Shown: positions 24,876-37,593 of the stretch, piece after piece
Layout: every line of letters begins with the position of its first letter
Position numbering within the stretch: position 1 is the first letter of the stretch
DNA from: Tanytarsus gracilentus
Taxonomy: Eukaryota > Arthropoda > Insecta > Diptera > Chironomidae
Length of the DNA: 64,000 nucleotides
Assembly: GCA_038502055.1 (NCBI GenBank)
Contig: JAXRKN010000039.1
Location: 4,216,001-4,280,000 of the forward strand
Direction of reading: 5' to 3'
Translations under genes and position numbers: made by a program
The notes under the pieces: model-generated
The model's input: only the letters and a program-made list of their open reading frames with translations
What the model was told of the DNA's origin: nothing
Databases searched by the model: none

Positions 24876-25748
24876 ATGACGGAGAACATAGTTTATGTTT
24901 TAATTTCAATCACGGCTGATCAGATTGAGGAGAAGAAATATAAGTGTAATTATGTCGAATGTCTCAAAGATTTCACAAACGAAAATTCACTTAAGAAACA
25001 TGTTTTATTAATTCATCATAAAATCACATCCGCTGAAGAGAAGTTAAAGAAAATCGTTTATCAATACTCATGCCCTATAAAGCATTGCAAAAGAAATGCT
25101 CAAAATGATTTCTTCTCATCGCGAAAATATTTAATTCAACACTTTTATAAATCGCACAACAGCGAGAAATTCATGTGTGGAAACGGATGCTTGAGCAAGT
25201 TCAGCACTGAGCTGTTAATGAAAATTCACATGAAAAGCTGTGGCCAAGTGTTTACTTGTAATATCTGCAACTGTGCATATAATTCAAACGAGGCACTGCT
25301 CACACATCGAAAGAGGAAAAATCACTTGGATCCAAGTGTTGAAATTAAGAAGAGAAAAATTGAAAATAAACTCAAGTCAGTTGGAACGAATACAATAAAG
25401 CTAAATGATGTCACACTTTTCTCTAAATCCACCACCACTGACGATCAACTAGTCATGCCGAAAGTAAGCTCTTCGACAAGCACCGCCGAAGATTTTATGA
25501 AGGAAGAAAACTCAAATAGTTTGTCATCGTCGTCCAGTCAAAAGAAAGGAGTCACGTGGAATGTCAGCAATGATGAATTTGAAGAGGACTCGATCACGCT
25601 CTTTGACTCCACTGAAACTCAAACAGATTTAAATGAAAACTTTTTCAGCAATAATTTCATGAACAGTTTTACTCAGACAACTTTCGCTGACTTCGACGAC
25701 TTTGGCAAGTATGATGGACAGACGCAAACAAATTGGGACGAATTTTGA
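24876..25748 (+). CDS. ASCIZ: ASCIZ/ATMIN-type zinc-finger transcription factor
   Basis: Single open frame of 290 residues. The N-terminal half carries four atypical C2H2 fingers: CNYVECLKDF...KKHVLLIHH; CPIKHCKRN...LIQHFYKSH; CGNGCLSKF...MKIHMKSCG; and CNICNCAYNSNEALLTHRKR. Spacing and wording closely resemble vertebrate ATMIN and fly dASCIZ. The C-terminal half is acidic and holds TQT dynein-light-chain (LC8/Cut up) binding motifs: STETQTDL, NSFTQTTF and DGQTQTNW. In this family the protein activates the LC8 gene and is itself held back by LC8 binding to these motifs, a feedback loop. The protein is short (vertebrate ATMIN has over 800 residues and many more TQT motifs). Start and stop are clear; an extra intron near the 5' end cannot be excluded. 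Confidence 0.88.
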   Translation: MTENIVYVLISITADQIEEKKYKCNYVECLKDFTNENSLKKHVLLIHHKITSAEEKLKKIVYQYSCPIKHCKRNAQNDFFSSRKYLIQHFYKSHNSEKFMCGNGCLSKFSTELLMKIHMKSCGQVFTCNICNCAYNSNEALLTHRKRKNHLDPSVEIKKRKIENKLKSVGTNTIKLNDVTLFSKSTTTDDQLVMPKVSSSTSTAEDFMKEENSNSLSSSSSQKKGVTWNVSNDEFEEDSITLFDSTETQTDLNENFFSNNFMNSFTQTTFADFDDFGKYDGQTQTNWDEF

Positions 25749-25840
25749 TGGAGGTCTGGGGAAGAATTTTAAAATTGTCGTTGATATTAAAAAAAATTTA
25801 TTTTATTTTCTTCTCTCTAAAAATTACTTAAATGTTTGCA

Positions 25841-27679
25841 TTAGATGCTGTAAAATAATTTTCTGTGATATAAATAGTGCGAGATTAAAATCCAAATAAT
25901 CACCGTGTAAATATTCTCAAGTAAAAGAATAAAGTGGGTGTTCATGATCTGAAAAGACCAGTGAAATGGCCACATTTTATGGAAAATTGTGTGTCCAACG
26001 TATAGAGCTATTGCGTTCATTCCAGGATAGAGGAAAATTGTCCATATGTCGTCACCCCAATTTTTGACATCCACAATATAATAAATGATGCTGAGAAGGA
26101 AGAAAGCCAGTGATGCTGTGATGGTGACATATGAGAGAGACCATAAATTCTTATTGATTGGAATTAATCCATCTTCAATTGAAAATTTAGTTAATATTGC
26201 AGTCACGATCATTAATCCAATTCCCCATGTTTTCCATCTTCTCAATCTGTCCTTTGGTGTAGCATAAGTCAATAAAGTCATGCCACATTGTACGCCTAAA
26301 AATACTTGAACACACGTGAGCAAGCATCCAAAAATTCCTTCGGGATCAAATGCAAATGGAGCATTGTAAATTGATCTAATTTTAGCTCTTTGATACAAAT
26401 GATTATCGCCTAAAATTGTTCTGTCAATGAGACCCACAACACCTCCGGTACAATTAAAATGTTCTTGATATTCGTGAATTCCTCCCGGTCCTAAGTATCC
26501 TCGATCGCAGTTGGGAGCATTCGCTAAAAATATTGTTGCCAAATTAACCAAAATTATTCCCAAGACTACGATCCATTGTCTCCATAAAACTCTTATGTCA
26601 TAGAAAAGTTGCTGGCATCTCGTTTCGGCAGACACAGCATTGGTCATCAATAAGAGATGAGTTAAGCTAACAATTAAGTATGCAACACCGAATCTCTGAA
26701 GAACACCAAAAATTCTAATATCGCCGAAAGACGCTCCATAAGTTGTGTTCAAGCACAGTCCAATAATAAAAAGTGTAATTGATCTCTAAAATTAAAATTC
26801 TTCTTTAAGCATTCATTGAAAGTAAATTTAAAATACCTTAATAATTTTGTTCATGATTTCAGCTTTAGGAATTTGTTTATTCAGCAATGACTTGATGCTC
26901 ATCGGTATGCAAACGCCCATAATAAATAAAAACCATGGAAATACCAGATCAGCAATATGCAAGCCATTCCAAACTGCATGCTCAATCCACCAATAATGTC
27001 CTCCTCCATTATTCACGAAAATCATCAGCACAATCGCGATGCCTCGAAAAATATCCAAACTTTTTAATCGCTTTTTAGCTCTTGGAGCTTCAAGTTCATT
27101 GTCACTAGGTGAAATTTCTTCGTTGGCTTCAGTTGCTGCATTATTTTGTGGCATGCCAAATTTATTCACAGACTTAAAAATCCAGTAGAGACAAACAAGA
27201 AGAAAAGTGACAATGACAATTGCTGCAAGATATAAATTCAAATAAAATTAAGCTTCATTGAGATTGCAATTTAACCTACACGAATTTGTATCAACCGGCT
27301 CTTTGGCGATGATAAATTTATTAGCTCCACTTTGTGTAAGAATCAAATCATAAACTCCGAATTCTCCCAAATCAGTTTGAGAGCTCCAATAAAGTCCATC
27401 GGATGCTTTGTTCACATCTGGATTGACGAATTCTCCATGATCCTGTTTAAAAAGTCTCAATTCAAAATTCCTCGCCACGTCTAATTTTACAACTGTTTCA
27501 TTATTTCGGCGAATTTCTTTTAGCTTTCTAAATGGACATTTGATGCAGTCCGATGACAGCGAATAAAGATAAAATTTATCATTGAGATGATTTGTAACAT
27601 TGAAAAAGGCTTGATCAACGTCAAGTGCGGTCAAATCGAGACCACGAAAAAATTTATCACTCCACTCAATCCAAGACAT
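25841..27679 (-). CDS. Hgsnat: Heparan-alpha-glucosaminide N-acetyltransferase (HGSNAT)
   Basis: Lysosomal membrane enzyme that transfers an acetyl group from cytosolic acetyl-CoA to terminal glucosamine of heparan sulfate during its breakdown. Exons 27679-27280, 27222-26837 and 26785-25841 (phases 1 and 0) give about 576 residues. The first about 130 residues form the luminal domain, with the CIKCPFRKL motif. After the first membrane helix (IVIVTFLLVCLYWIF) comes a cytosolic loop ending KRLKSLDIFRGIAIVLMIFV, then multiple membrane helices. The conserved active-site segment IEHAVWNGLHIADLVFPWF carries the candidate catalytic His; GPGGIHEY and FDPEGIFGCL follow. No classical signal peptide precedes the luminal domain in this model, so an upstream start or exon is possible. 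It is tail to tail with ASCIZ, with 92 bases between stop codons. Confidence 0.93.
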
Positions 27680-28404
27680 TGTTCACTACTGAGATGCTTT
27701 GTTTCAAATTTGAGATCATCAATTTAATGCGATTGCGATGATAAGATAAGCACAATTATTTTTAGTGCGCAATAAATTAAGAAAATTGTGCAATTTTTAG
27801 TTTTTTAAATGAGTAAAGAAGACAACCAGCCTTGACCCACTTCTGAGAATTAAGTTTTTAGCCAATGTCGATGGATTTTTTTAACTTTTAATATTTTCAG
27901 TAAACTTTGTGAGTTTTTTAAAATTATTAAATTCTTTGTTTTTATTCCAACATTTTATTTATTCGTTCGATTCTAACCGATGTTTATAATAAACTAACTT
28001 TTCTCTCTTTCTCTTTCTTGCTTTTACATTAATAAAGTGAGAGAGTAAATTTTTGCTGTTGTATGCTTCAGAAGAGAGCGACATTTCCAATGTGCAATGA
28101 TTTAAAATTGTGATTAAAAATTAAAATATTATTTGCAATTTTTTTTATTATTCTATTTCACACGTCACACGTTTCATCATCGTAGGAGGTCTTGAAAATA
28201 TTTTTAAATTTAAATTAATTAAGAAATGAAAAGGATTCATTGGAAAATGCCCAAAAATATTTCCAGGATATCTAATATATTCATGTTGAACATAAATAAA
28301 TCCATTCATAAAGTTGAAATTTTAAAAGACGTTAATTCAAAATTGTTAATGGATTAAAGTTTGAGAACTTCTTTAAAATTCAGAACTTTTGTTAAATAAA
28401 AAAT
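27680..28404. other. Intergenic DNA between HGSNAT and element copy B
   Basis: AT-rich DNA that should include the HGSNAT promoter and leader. No gene or repeat was identified. Confidence 0.4.
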
Positions 28405-29147
28405 TTTTTAGCGTACCCCACACAATGTGTGGTACCGCTTATTGGCTCGTGATTCCGTCTGTCTGTCTGTCTGTTCCAGTGAGATCTCGGCCCCTGGACC
28501 AGCTAGAGACTTCGGGTTTTCGCCAGATGATAGGTCTTGGGGTCTATATTAGCCCATTTTAGGAATTTTTTGGGTCATGACCACAGGTCGTGCCATGGAC
28601 CGCCATAATGTCCATTTTTCATACAAATTTTCTCTTATATGGCTTCATGGGTATCGTTGAACTCGGGATTGGACCAGGAATCGATTGGCATGGATCTGAA
28701 AATGGAACACTGTGGAAATGGAACATTGTGGAAAATGAAACACAGTGGAAAGTGGAACACAGGGGAAAATGAAACATGGTGGAAAATTGAACATTGTGGA
28801 AAATGAAACACAGTGGAAAGTGGAACACAGTGGAAAATGGAACACTGTGGAAAATGAAACATGGTGGAAAATGGAACATAGTGGAAAATGGAACATAGTG
28901 GAAAATGGAACATAGTGGAAAATGGAAAACAATGGAAAATGGAACATGGTGGAAAATGGAACAAAGTGGCAAATAACTTTCCCAAAAAATATTTTCTTAT
29001 GCTTCGCTTTCAGCTTTCCAAAAAATATTTTCCATTAGGCTTCTCTTTTGGCTTCTTAATAGGACTTCCCCATGTTACATTTTCAATACTGATCTGTTAC
29101 AAGTGGGTTACGCGGCAACACCCACGTGTGGGTTTTGAAACATTTTT
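28405..29147 (+). mobile_element. Non-autonomous satellite-cored repeat element, copy B
   Basis: About 743 bases, the opposite-orientation copy of 14506-15353. The left hairpin AGCGTACCCCACAC/GTGTGGTACCGCT lies at 28410-28439, a CTGT run follows near 28459-28473, and the 17-base array is at 28694-28975. The right end carries GTGGGTTACGC (29103-29113) and ACCCAC-GT-GTGGGT. Differences from copy A are scattered base changes plus a shorter array, so the two are diverged siblings. It has no coding capacity. Its end lies about 145 bases upstream of the TATA box proposed for Dh44. Confidence 0.75.
28694..28975 (+). repeat. 17-bp tandem repeat array inside element copy B
   Basis: About 16 copies of a GTGGAAAATGGAACATA unit, the reverse complement of the copy A unit. 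Frames across it on either strand are repeat artefacts. Confidence 0.9.
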
Positions 29148-29281
29148 ATTCAATTTAATGTTGTCAAAAAATATTTCATCATAATATCTTTGGTCGTATG
29201 ATCCTCAAATATCGTCGACTCTTTGTTCGTCAAACGAAAACACTTGCTTCGTGTGTTTACGAGTGCGTTGCGCAGTCACTG

Positions 29282-29325
29282 TGAGTCAACCTATAAAATA
29301 GGATGTTGAACAACATAATCGAGCA
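29282..29325 (+). promoter_or_regulatory. Candidate Dh44 core promoter
   Basis: TATAAAATA lies at 29292-29300, which predicts transcription starting near 29322. An AP-1/TRE-type TGAGTCA (29282-29288) sits directly upstream. Assignment to Dh44 rests on the downstream leader-like exon with a strong donor at 29637 and the absence of any other plus-strand gene start. Confidence 0.45.
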
Positions 29326-29636
29326 CAATTCTTGAATGAACATCGTGGTGATAGCAACTTGTTGCATTGAGTGAAGAAAGAGTTTTCTGACAGCAAATCA
29401 AAAAAAGTTAAAACAATTGTGAATTTTTCCCAACTTTATTTTTCTCCTTAATTTAAATTATTGCCGCAAAAAAAAAATAAAAAAGGAAAATTTGATTTTT
29501 TTGAACGATTGAAATTTTTTGCAAGAAGAAAAAAGTTGAAAGTGTGTTTTTGGATTCTTCCCGGTGTGACTCGACCCAAATCAAATCAAACGAAGGCAAT
29601 TTAATTTTCTGGTAGAAGAAAATTTATTGAGAACAT
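29322..29636 (+). other. Candidate 5' untranslated exon of Dh44
   Basis: Ends at GAACAT|GTGAGT. The next strong plus-strand acceptor that fits the model is at 37561, giving a first intron of about 7.9 kb. The exon contains a 12-codon upstream frame, MNIVVIATCCIE (29336-29374). RNA data would be needed to confirm it; an insect neuropeptide gene with a long first intron is not unusual. Confidence 0.4.
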
Positions 29637-32600
29637 GTGAGTTGACTTTTTTATTACTTTAATTGAAAAAACATGAAAATTTTGTGACTGCTTAAAAATC
29701 TCGAAGGGTCTTTAAACGACGACAATGTCGATTATAAAATTATCACCAGCTCAGCGAAGAGATTAACACTAAAAACTCCTTCCCTAAAATGTTTCGCAAA
29801 TTCATTCAATCATTTTACTGAAAATGAGAAAAAGTTCAGCGAGGAGTGAAGCTATAATTGCTCTCGGAAGGGATTAATTGTTCTGGAGCAAAAAATAAAA
29901 ACAGTAAATGCTCTCGGCTCATAATGCTTTCATTCCAATTGAATAAGCCGAGATTTAATTAAAAGTTTTAGTTGCGATAACTTGGCAAACGCGTCAAAGT
30001 GATTAAAAATTTTAGTTCCGCCAGATTTTTTTTAATTTTTAATTTATTTAAAGAGACACAAAAGAAAGTTTGCCTGAAAACTGTTTAATTGCAACCTTGG
30101 CATTACATAGAAGTACCTCACTTGTAATTAAAGCTTTTCCTATGTCTCATCCTGATTCCTTCACTCTTCCATCTGCTCAAATTAATTACAGCGTATTTTT
30201 TCCGTCGCCAGTGCCATCAAGGAAATTGCCTTCAAATACTTTTTGTAAATGTTCTCGAAGTAATTTAAATAAACGAGCGAATATTACATAGAATGCACTC
30301 TCAATTAGTGAAATTATGAAGGTAGAAAAATTGGTGAATAGGAAATTTTTAATAATTATTTTAATCATGAAACCGTTTGCACGAAATTAAATTTTATCAT
30401 CAACCCACGACGATACCATAAGTACACAAATTTCAATTGACAATAATAAATCATCTAAAAAAAGCATATATGATTAACGATATTAAAAGTAATTAACTGA
30501 AGCATATTTATAAATGTTTTAATCCTCCTCCTCTCGATGTGTCGCCAACAATGAAAAGCTCAATTAAAAATAGTCGCAAAAAGAGTGTGAAATAATTTTT
30601 ATAATTAATGCCACGGAGCACTTCTGCGTTATTCCGCCAAAATATCAATGAGCGTCGGCAGTGTAGATGTTTATGTAAGCTGGAGCTTTTATGATGTGAA
30701 AAGCCACTGAGACATAAATTCTTATCTCTTGAAAAAGCTGAGAATTCTTCGCGTAATTCCTTAATACACAAATAGCCCCGAGACATGTACGCTTTTGCTT
30801 TAAAATGTAACGAATGTTGCTTTATGCTTTGACATTTATGCGACATCAGAGAAAAATTAACAACCCAAGCAGAATAACTTTTTTCTTCAAGTACAATTAA
30901 GAAAATTTGTGTAAATATTTTGATAGTCAATGGTGAAAATTAGTTAAGGTGTCATCGAATTTCGAAAGGTTATGAGTTCAATTTTGAAAAACTTTTGTAT
31001 CTAGAGAGGTGTTGAAGAGAAAGTTTTCATAAACACTCACGTTTAATATTTTTTGGAATGTTTAATTGAAGTCGCTTGAATGAAACTTTCTAAAGAACTT
31101 GAAACATTTTTTTATCTCAGAATTTTTCACCACTTAGCAAATGCGTTGTAATTTTTTATCCACAAAGCTTTTAATCCAATCGATTTTTTAACATTCTGAC
31201 TGTCAAACTGATTTAAAAACATCCTGAGATTAGCGTTAAATTTTTATGAGCTTTGGTGAAAGAAAAAGAACCTTAAAAATCCTAAAAAGTAATGGAAGGT
31301 GAAAATCATTTAAAATTAAAGATTTCGTAGAATTTCAAATTAAATTTTTTTCAATATTTTTTGGTCATTTTTATATATTGAGAATTTTTCATGTCGTGAG
31401 AAAACCTAATTATCTAATTATCTTTATGGATTAAAGTCTCATTCAATGAAGATAAATTTCGAGGTATTTAAAGGCTCCAACACGTGTTGTTAACACCTGA
31501 GAATATTAATAGCTAATTACCATACTCACTTTTCGCATATTTTTCCTCATCATCGTGAAAATTATAAAAGCATTTAAAATTTAATCACTCACAAGACAAT
31601 TTTCTCAAGCGATCAATTAAGAATTTTCATTTAAGACATTGAAAATCAATATTTCTTGTGTAAGCATCTTGAAAATTATTGTAATTAAATAATCGCTTGA
31701 ATAATCTTTCGAAGGTAATTTTAATCTTTCTTGTGTTAATTACATTAAGAAAATTATCATAAGTCATGATTCATTTTGTATAAAATTTAGATGAAAATTT
31801 CCTCGTTATGGTTTTAATTTATCAGGCTTTAAAATTTTTAATGATTTTTTAGTAAAATAGGAAATTTTTATTTTAATTTAATAAAAAACTTAAAACTCCT
31901 TTAAAATCCGTAAATATATGTTGCAAACCTTCACAAAAAAATTTCCTGCTTGAAAATAAATTTATTGAGACAATTATCCTAAATAAATCGCCACAGGCCG
32001 AAATACGATACCTATGGTAGTACTTAATATTTTCAATATTTATGCTTCACCTTACTTAGAGAAATTTTAATGTCAAAAGATAATATTTTCATCTTGATGT
32101 CATCTGATTTTCCCGAATAAATTTGTTTTTCTCGATCCATAAAGGTCAACGATTTTTTTTTTCAAATTACTGCACAGAAATAAAATTATTGATGTATGAA
32201 AATTCAAAGAAGCTTTTTTTAACATACTTAAAAACCCGCACATTAATTTTTCAGCAAATTAATTTTATGAAAAAAGTTCTACAAATCTTTACAAACACAA
32301 AGCTCACTTAAATGCCGTAAAATTATGTACGTTCAAATTTTTTTTCATGTTGACGCATTTAATTTGTTTTCAATTGTTGACAGAAAATTTTAATTAATTT
32401 ATTTATTTTCAAACACAAAGTTCTGCGTCGGAAATGTTAGCATAAAAAAATCTGCGATAATCAAACAAGAAAAATTTTCTTAATAACTCCACAAATTGTA
32501 ATTTAATTTATTTCTTCACTTTTGCGACATAGTCACATGAACTCAATAATGAATTTGCGTCGAGTGGGAAAATAGAAGAAATGTCGTCGGTACTTGAAGA

Positions 32601-35600
32601 AATTTATCACAATCAAAAAAATTTATTTCATTGTTCATCATTCTGTGGAAAAAGAAATTTTTTTTACCAACATACAAAAATTATTGTTTGCATAAATTTT
32701 TCGTGTTTTCTCACACACAAATCAAGAAAACAAAAAATGCGTAAAAACGTGATTTGATTTTCTGAATAACTGTCAATAGGAACCTTGAAAAAGTAAGAAC
32801 TTATCCATCAATTAATGAAGTCAATAAGAGACTCGATAAATATTGAATTAATTCACATGTTGCAACTTTCCGACAAGCCTCAATTGTCGCTTTGTGACGC
32901 AAAAAGCATTAGTTGGTGAATGAAGTGTTATTAACGATTTATGGATACATCATGAAGGTCGTTTTTCTTAAGAACTCTTAAAGACTTTAAGAAGTGAAAT
33001 TTAAGAGGATTCTAAAAAGGTCTTTTGGAGATGGAAGATTATTTTTTATCTTTAAAGTTTTATGAAACATTTTTATTTTATTTTTCAAAATATTTTTAAA
33101 CTCAACAATTTAAATTTTAAAACGTTTACAAAAAATTAAAATCACAAACGTCATAAAGCAAAACTTCAAACCAAAAATTATCTGATTTGATTCAAAAAGA
33201 TCCCGAACAAGGCAACCCTCATGAACATACCGGAGAAAATAATGAACACGATGACGTCTTCATGAGATTTGCGAGATTAAAAAAATGAATTGTGAGCTTG
33301 AAAGCTTTTGTTTAGCTTTTAAAAATCCACCTGAGATGATGCTGTGTGTGTGTGGCTGCCACTCTCCAAGGACTCTTTGAGTTATTTTAATAATTTGAGG
33401 AGCTTTTATGTTAATGACACTTTTTGCTCACCATGTTGAGAATTTTAATAGAAAATCATAAATTGCAATTTTATGCGGCTAAACATTATTTTTTTGTTGA
33501 GAGAAAAAATCCTAAAAATTTCAGTATTTACTGACCATTTAGGGAAGAATTCACAGAGGTTCTTTTCTAAATTGTTTTTCCTTTTATAAATTCTACAAAC
33601 TCTTAAAGTGGTTTGACCTTTTCGTTTTTATCGCTTTAAAAAAGTTTACAAAAAAATTTACACAGGTTTGCTTTTTGCAAAAACTCTAAACACAAAATTA
33701 AGTTGGTTAAAAATTGAATTTTCAATCTATCAAATATCTCATCCATTAATTTTGGAGAGAATAGATGTCGTTCAATTATTGACGTTTGAAGAAAATTCGA
33801 GCAAAAAAGAAAAAGAATCACTCAGTAAAAAAATTATTTCCTATCCATTTTTTTCAATAAAAATCAACTTTTTTGCTCATCTCTCAATCAATTTGCTTCT
33901 TATTCAATCATAATAAAATATTTAACAAACTTTCACTGAAAGAGCAAATTGAAATGACTTTTGACTTTTGAAATTGGATTAAATTTTGATGCGATTGAGA
34001 GCTTATGGGTATTAGAGGTGTGGATATGAAGATTAAAAATTAAAATATTTTTTATAGAAAACTTTTGCATGTTGAAAATGTGTGTATAATATTTAATTAT
34101 TTTCTGTATTATAAAAGTATTTTGAAATTTATGCAAAAAATCCCTCAAAGTCAACAAGTAACTTTGAAAGCAATCAACAGGTCTCTAATACTCACAGGAA
34201 ACAAAAGCTTTAAAACTCTTTTATTTTTCCGACCCATTTATCTTTCGCATTGAAGATTTTCTCTATAGACATGGCGTATGTGGCTGGCTGAAACAATAAC
34301 AATTATTTTTCTTTACTGTCTATGAATAGGTAAACTCATGTGATGACATTTGAGACTTGAAATTTTTACTCTATCAAAAAATATTAAGCTGAAAAATTAA
34401 ATTTTTGTTCTAGAAATTAAAAATTTAAAAATGCTTGCACTTTGAAAATTTATAAACACACGGATGATGTTGAGGATTTTAATGATGTTAAAGTCGTTTT
34501 CAAGCCACAATGGATGTTGGGGGATTTATTGAGGATTGTTGTTGTGGCGCTGATAAAATATTTTACCTCTAATGAAATTCAATTTTGAGCTTTAAAAATC
34601 TTTTTTCGAAAGAATCATTAGCAATAAATGAAGGTTAATTGACTGTGATGAAAAAGTTTTTTGCAGTTTATCACAGAATTATTTGCTCCATTAAAGAAGT
34701 TTGTCTGATGATGATGTCGTGTTTCTCTTAAACGATGATACAAGTTTCGAAATTATAATTGTCATCATTTTGAGGACATTTACTAAAACAAAATTTAGAG
34801 CAATGTTTTTAGAATTCACATGAAAGATTTTAATTTATTTCTTTGACATGAAATTGTATTCAATTTACAGAGAGCTTTAATTACATTTTGTAAATGGTTT
34901 TGATTTTAGAATAATTGAAGAAGGAATTATATAATATAAATTTTAGGAATTATCACATGCATGTAAAATTTTAGTAATTTAATTTATTTGAAAAAGTAAA
35001 TTTTAAATTATAAGAAATTTGAAAATATTTAAGGAGCATATTGAGTTCATCTGACATGTTTCTCGTATTATTTTCAAATATCTTTTTTGAAATGAGAAGA
35101 ATTTAAAAATAAATTTTTGTTTATCCATAATATTTTGAATGAAATTAATCTTTGGCATGCATAATGATGAATGAAGAAGTATTTAATGCGTCATTTGATA
35201 AAGGTTTTGTTTAAAATTTTATAAAACTCACTTTAAATATTTTTTTAAATATCTAAAAAAATTGATTTTAAAGTTAAGAACTATTTAACATTTTCTAAAA
35301 ATTAATTATTCTCTTTGACACGCACAAGGATTAAAATGTTAACAGAAAATGCGCAAAAAATTGTGTAACATTTCAAAACCAACAGTTGTGACATAACATA
35401 TTATAAAATGTGTCATTTCAAACAAATGAAATAAATATTTCGCAATAAATTGGCATTAAAAGAGATCACATGTTTTTCCATGCCACAGTAAATCAATTTT
35501 CTCATTGACATAAATTTCACCTAGTTCGATAAAATTCTGAATTATTTTTATTAACCCCGTCATTAAAATTCTATTGACTATTGAGAAAAAGGTAAGACCA

Positions 35601-37561
35601 ACTTGTGTGGAAATCACGTGCAATTCATCATCATCATCAAAGTTAAAGTCATGATTCAATTCCGAAACGGATGATTAAATTTTCACAAAAAAATTAAAGT
35701 TGATTTTTACATTGTTCACATGTACAAACAGGTGGGTCGATGATGATGTTAAGTGAAGAAGGGTTGAGAAAAGTTTTCGATGACCCTTTACTGTGGAACA
35801 AAACTTTCAAGTGGTCGAGTCATAGTAAGTTCTGTGGTTATCTCAAGTCTAGAATAAAATAGACACGGATATTAAGTGGTTACCTGAGGGATAGAAAGCA
35901 AACGAGCAAATTTTTTGTTGCCAAATGTGACTTTTTTTATCAAGAACTTCGTAATTGGGTCACATACTAGTTGAGGATGTAAATTTTGGGTCATTCTTAA
36001 ACTTTTGATGATTTTTTCCTTTTCGATTTATTATTTTTTTCTGATCTCCCTTCTTGACCTCGTTAATCAATCAACTTTCAATTTTTCTTCATCACATATT
36101 TATTGATTTCTCAGCTTAAAGTATAATAAAATGATTGCAACAGCATCAAAGTTGCGAAATCTACTCAATGTACACTCGATGGAGAAAATTGTTTGATTAA
36201 TAATTCATAATAAATTGGTACATTGTCCCGAAAAGCATTCACTTGTTGTGAAAACGATGCGAATTTAGTGGTGAACCAACTGAGCATTAAATTATAATGA
36301 AACACGTGTGCAGAAGCTGCAATTAATTAGTATTTTTAAGAACTCAAATTTAAATTATAAAAGTGTTATGAAATTCCACATTTAATCAACTTTAATTAAT
36401 GATAAGTTCACGAGCAATAAATTAAATAATCAACTCAAAACCAAGCATGCGGTTTTAATAAAACCATCTTAATGATAACCTCAACCTGTAAAAATTGTTT
36501 CTTTGCAAATTAAATCAAAATTAAATTTGTATATGTTGACATATGATGATGATAAGAAAGCAATAAATTACGGTTGATTGACATGCGAAAAAGGAGAGCG
36601 GTTTACAGTTGTTGTGCATCCATTGTTTTCGCGGGATGTATGATGTCATGAAACTGATGGAAAAAAATCCAAACGAAATTCGTGATAACATTTTGAGTGT
36701 GCATTCACAGTGAATCTGTGTCATGAATAATTCGCATTGGGTTTTTTGTGTTAAAACAAAGTGTGAAAATTTAATTTTTACAAAAAAAAAATTTATAAAT
36801 TTAATTTTTTCATTAATTTTTTTTTCTAAAAATAATTAAATTTACGTAATTTATTTTATTAAATGTCAGGACTTTGTTTCTATTCTCAAATGGCTTTTCT
36901 CTCGAAATCTTACAACAATGAGGTGCTAGAGTGTTTTTGAGAAGTCGATGGGGAGGAAATTTTACAGTATTTCTTCATTAAACCAACACACTTCTCACTG
37001 TCGCTCTCAATTCTTGACTCTAATCCAATGTGTCTGTCATTACGGCTCAAAATGCCTCAAAAGCGGCTTTTGAGTGCGTGAAAATGTATTCGAGTGGAGT
37101 GAGAGTGAAGAAAGCGTCTCTCAAAATGTCACATGTATAACATGATAACGACGATGTTGTTGGGGTGGTTGGTAAATGTGCGAAAACACCTGTAGATTTT
37201 CTTCATTGATAGTTAAAGCGAAAATTTTTGGGTTTTAATGATAGAAAAATTTTAGTTTGAATTTTATCTATCGAAATTATTAAGGTTAAAAAATGATAAA
37301 TTTATTCTTGATTATGTCAATCATGATTTTCCGATAAGTTATGTAAATAAACCATAAAAAAATTATTCAACGAAAAACTACATGAATTGCGAATATATTT
37401 TGAGAATTAATATAACTTTTCAATTTAATTACACTTCCGTAACATTTTTTTGTTCGAAGAAAATCAAATTTGAAATTTCCCTTTTTTGCGATTTATTTCC
37501 ACACTTCATGCTGTGAGCAATAAGCAGAACATGTTGATAAACTAATTTTTTCTCATTGCAG
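29637..37561 (+). other. Proposed first intron of Dh44 (about 7.9 kb)
   Basis: AT-rich throughout, with only short low-complexity open frames (for example 30508-30930 and 33668-33913) and no protein family recognised. Enhancers for neuroendocrine expression could sit here, but nothing specific could be read. Confidence 0.35.
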
Positions 37562-37593
37562 AAATTGTCGAGGGATTCAAACAGCGACGAGAA

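Noticed and set aside
30508..30930. 140-residue minus-strand frame inside the Dh44 first intron
   Set aside because: No recognisable motifs and no flanking gene signals; consistent with a chance frame.
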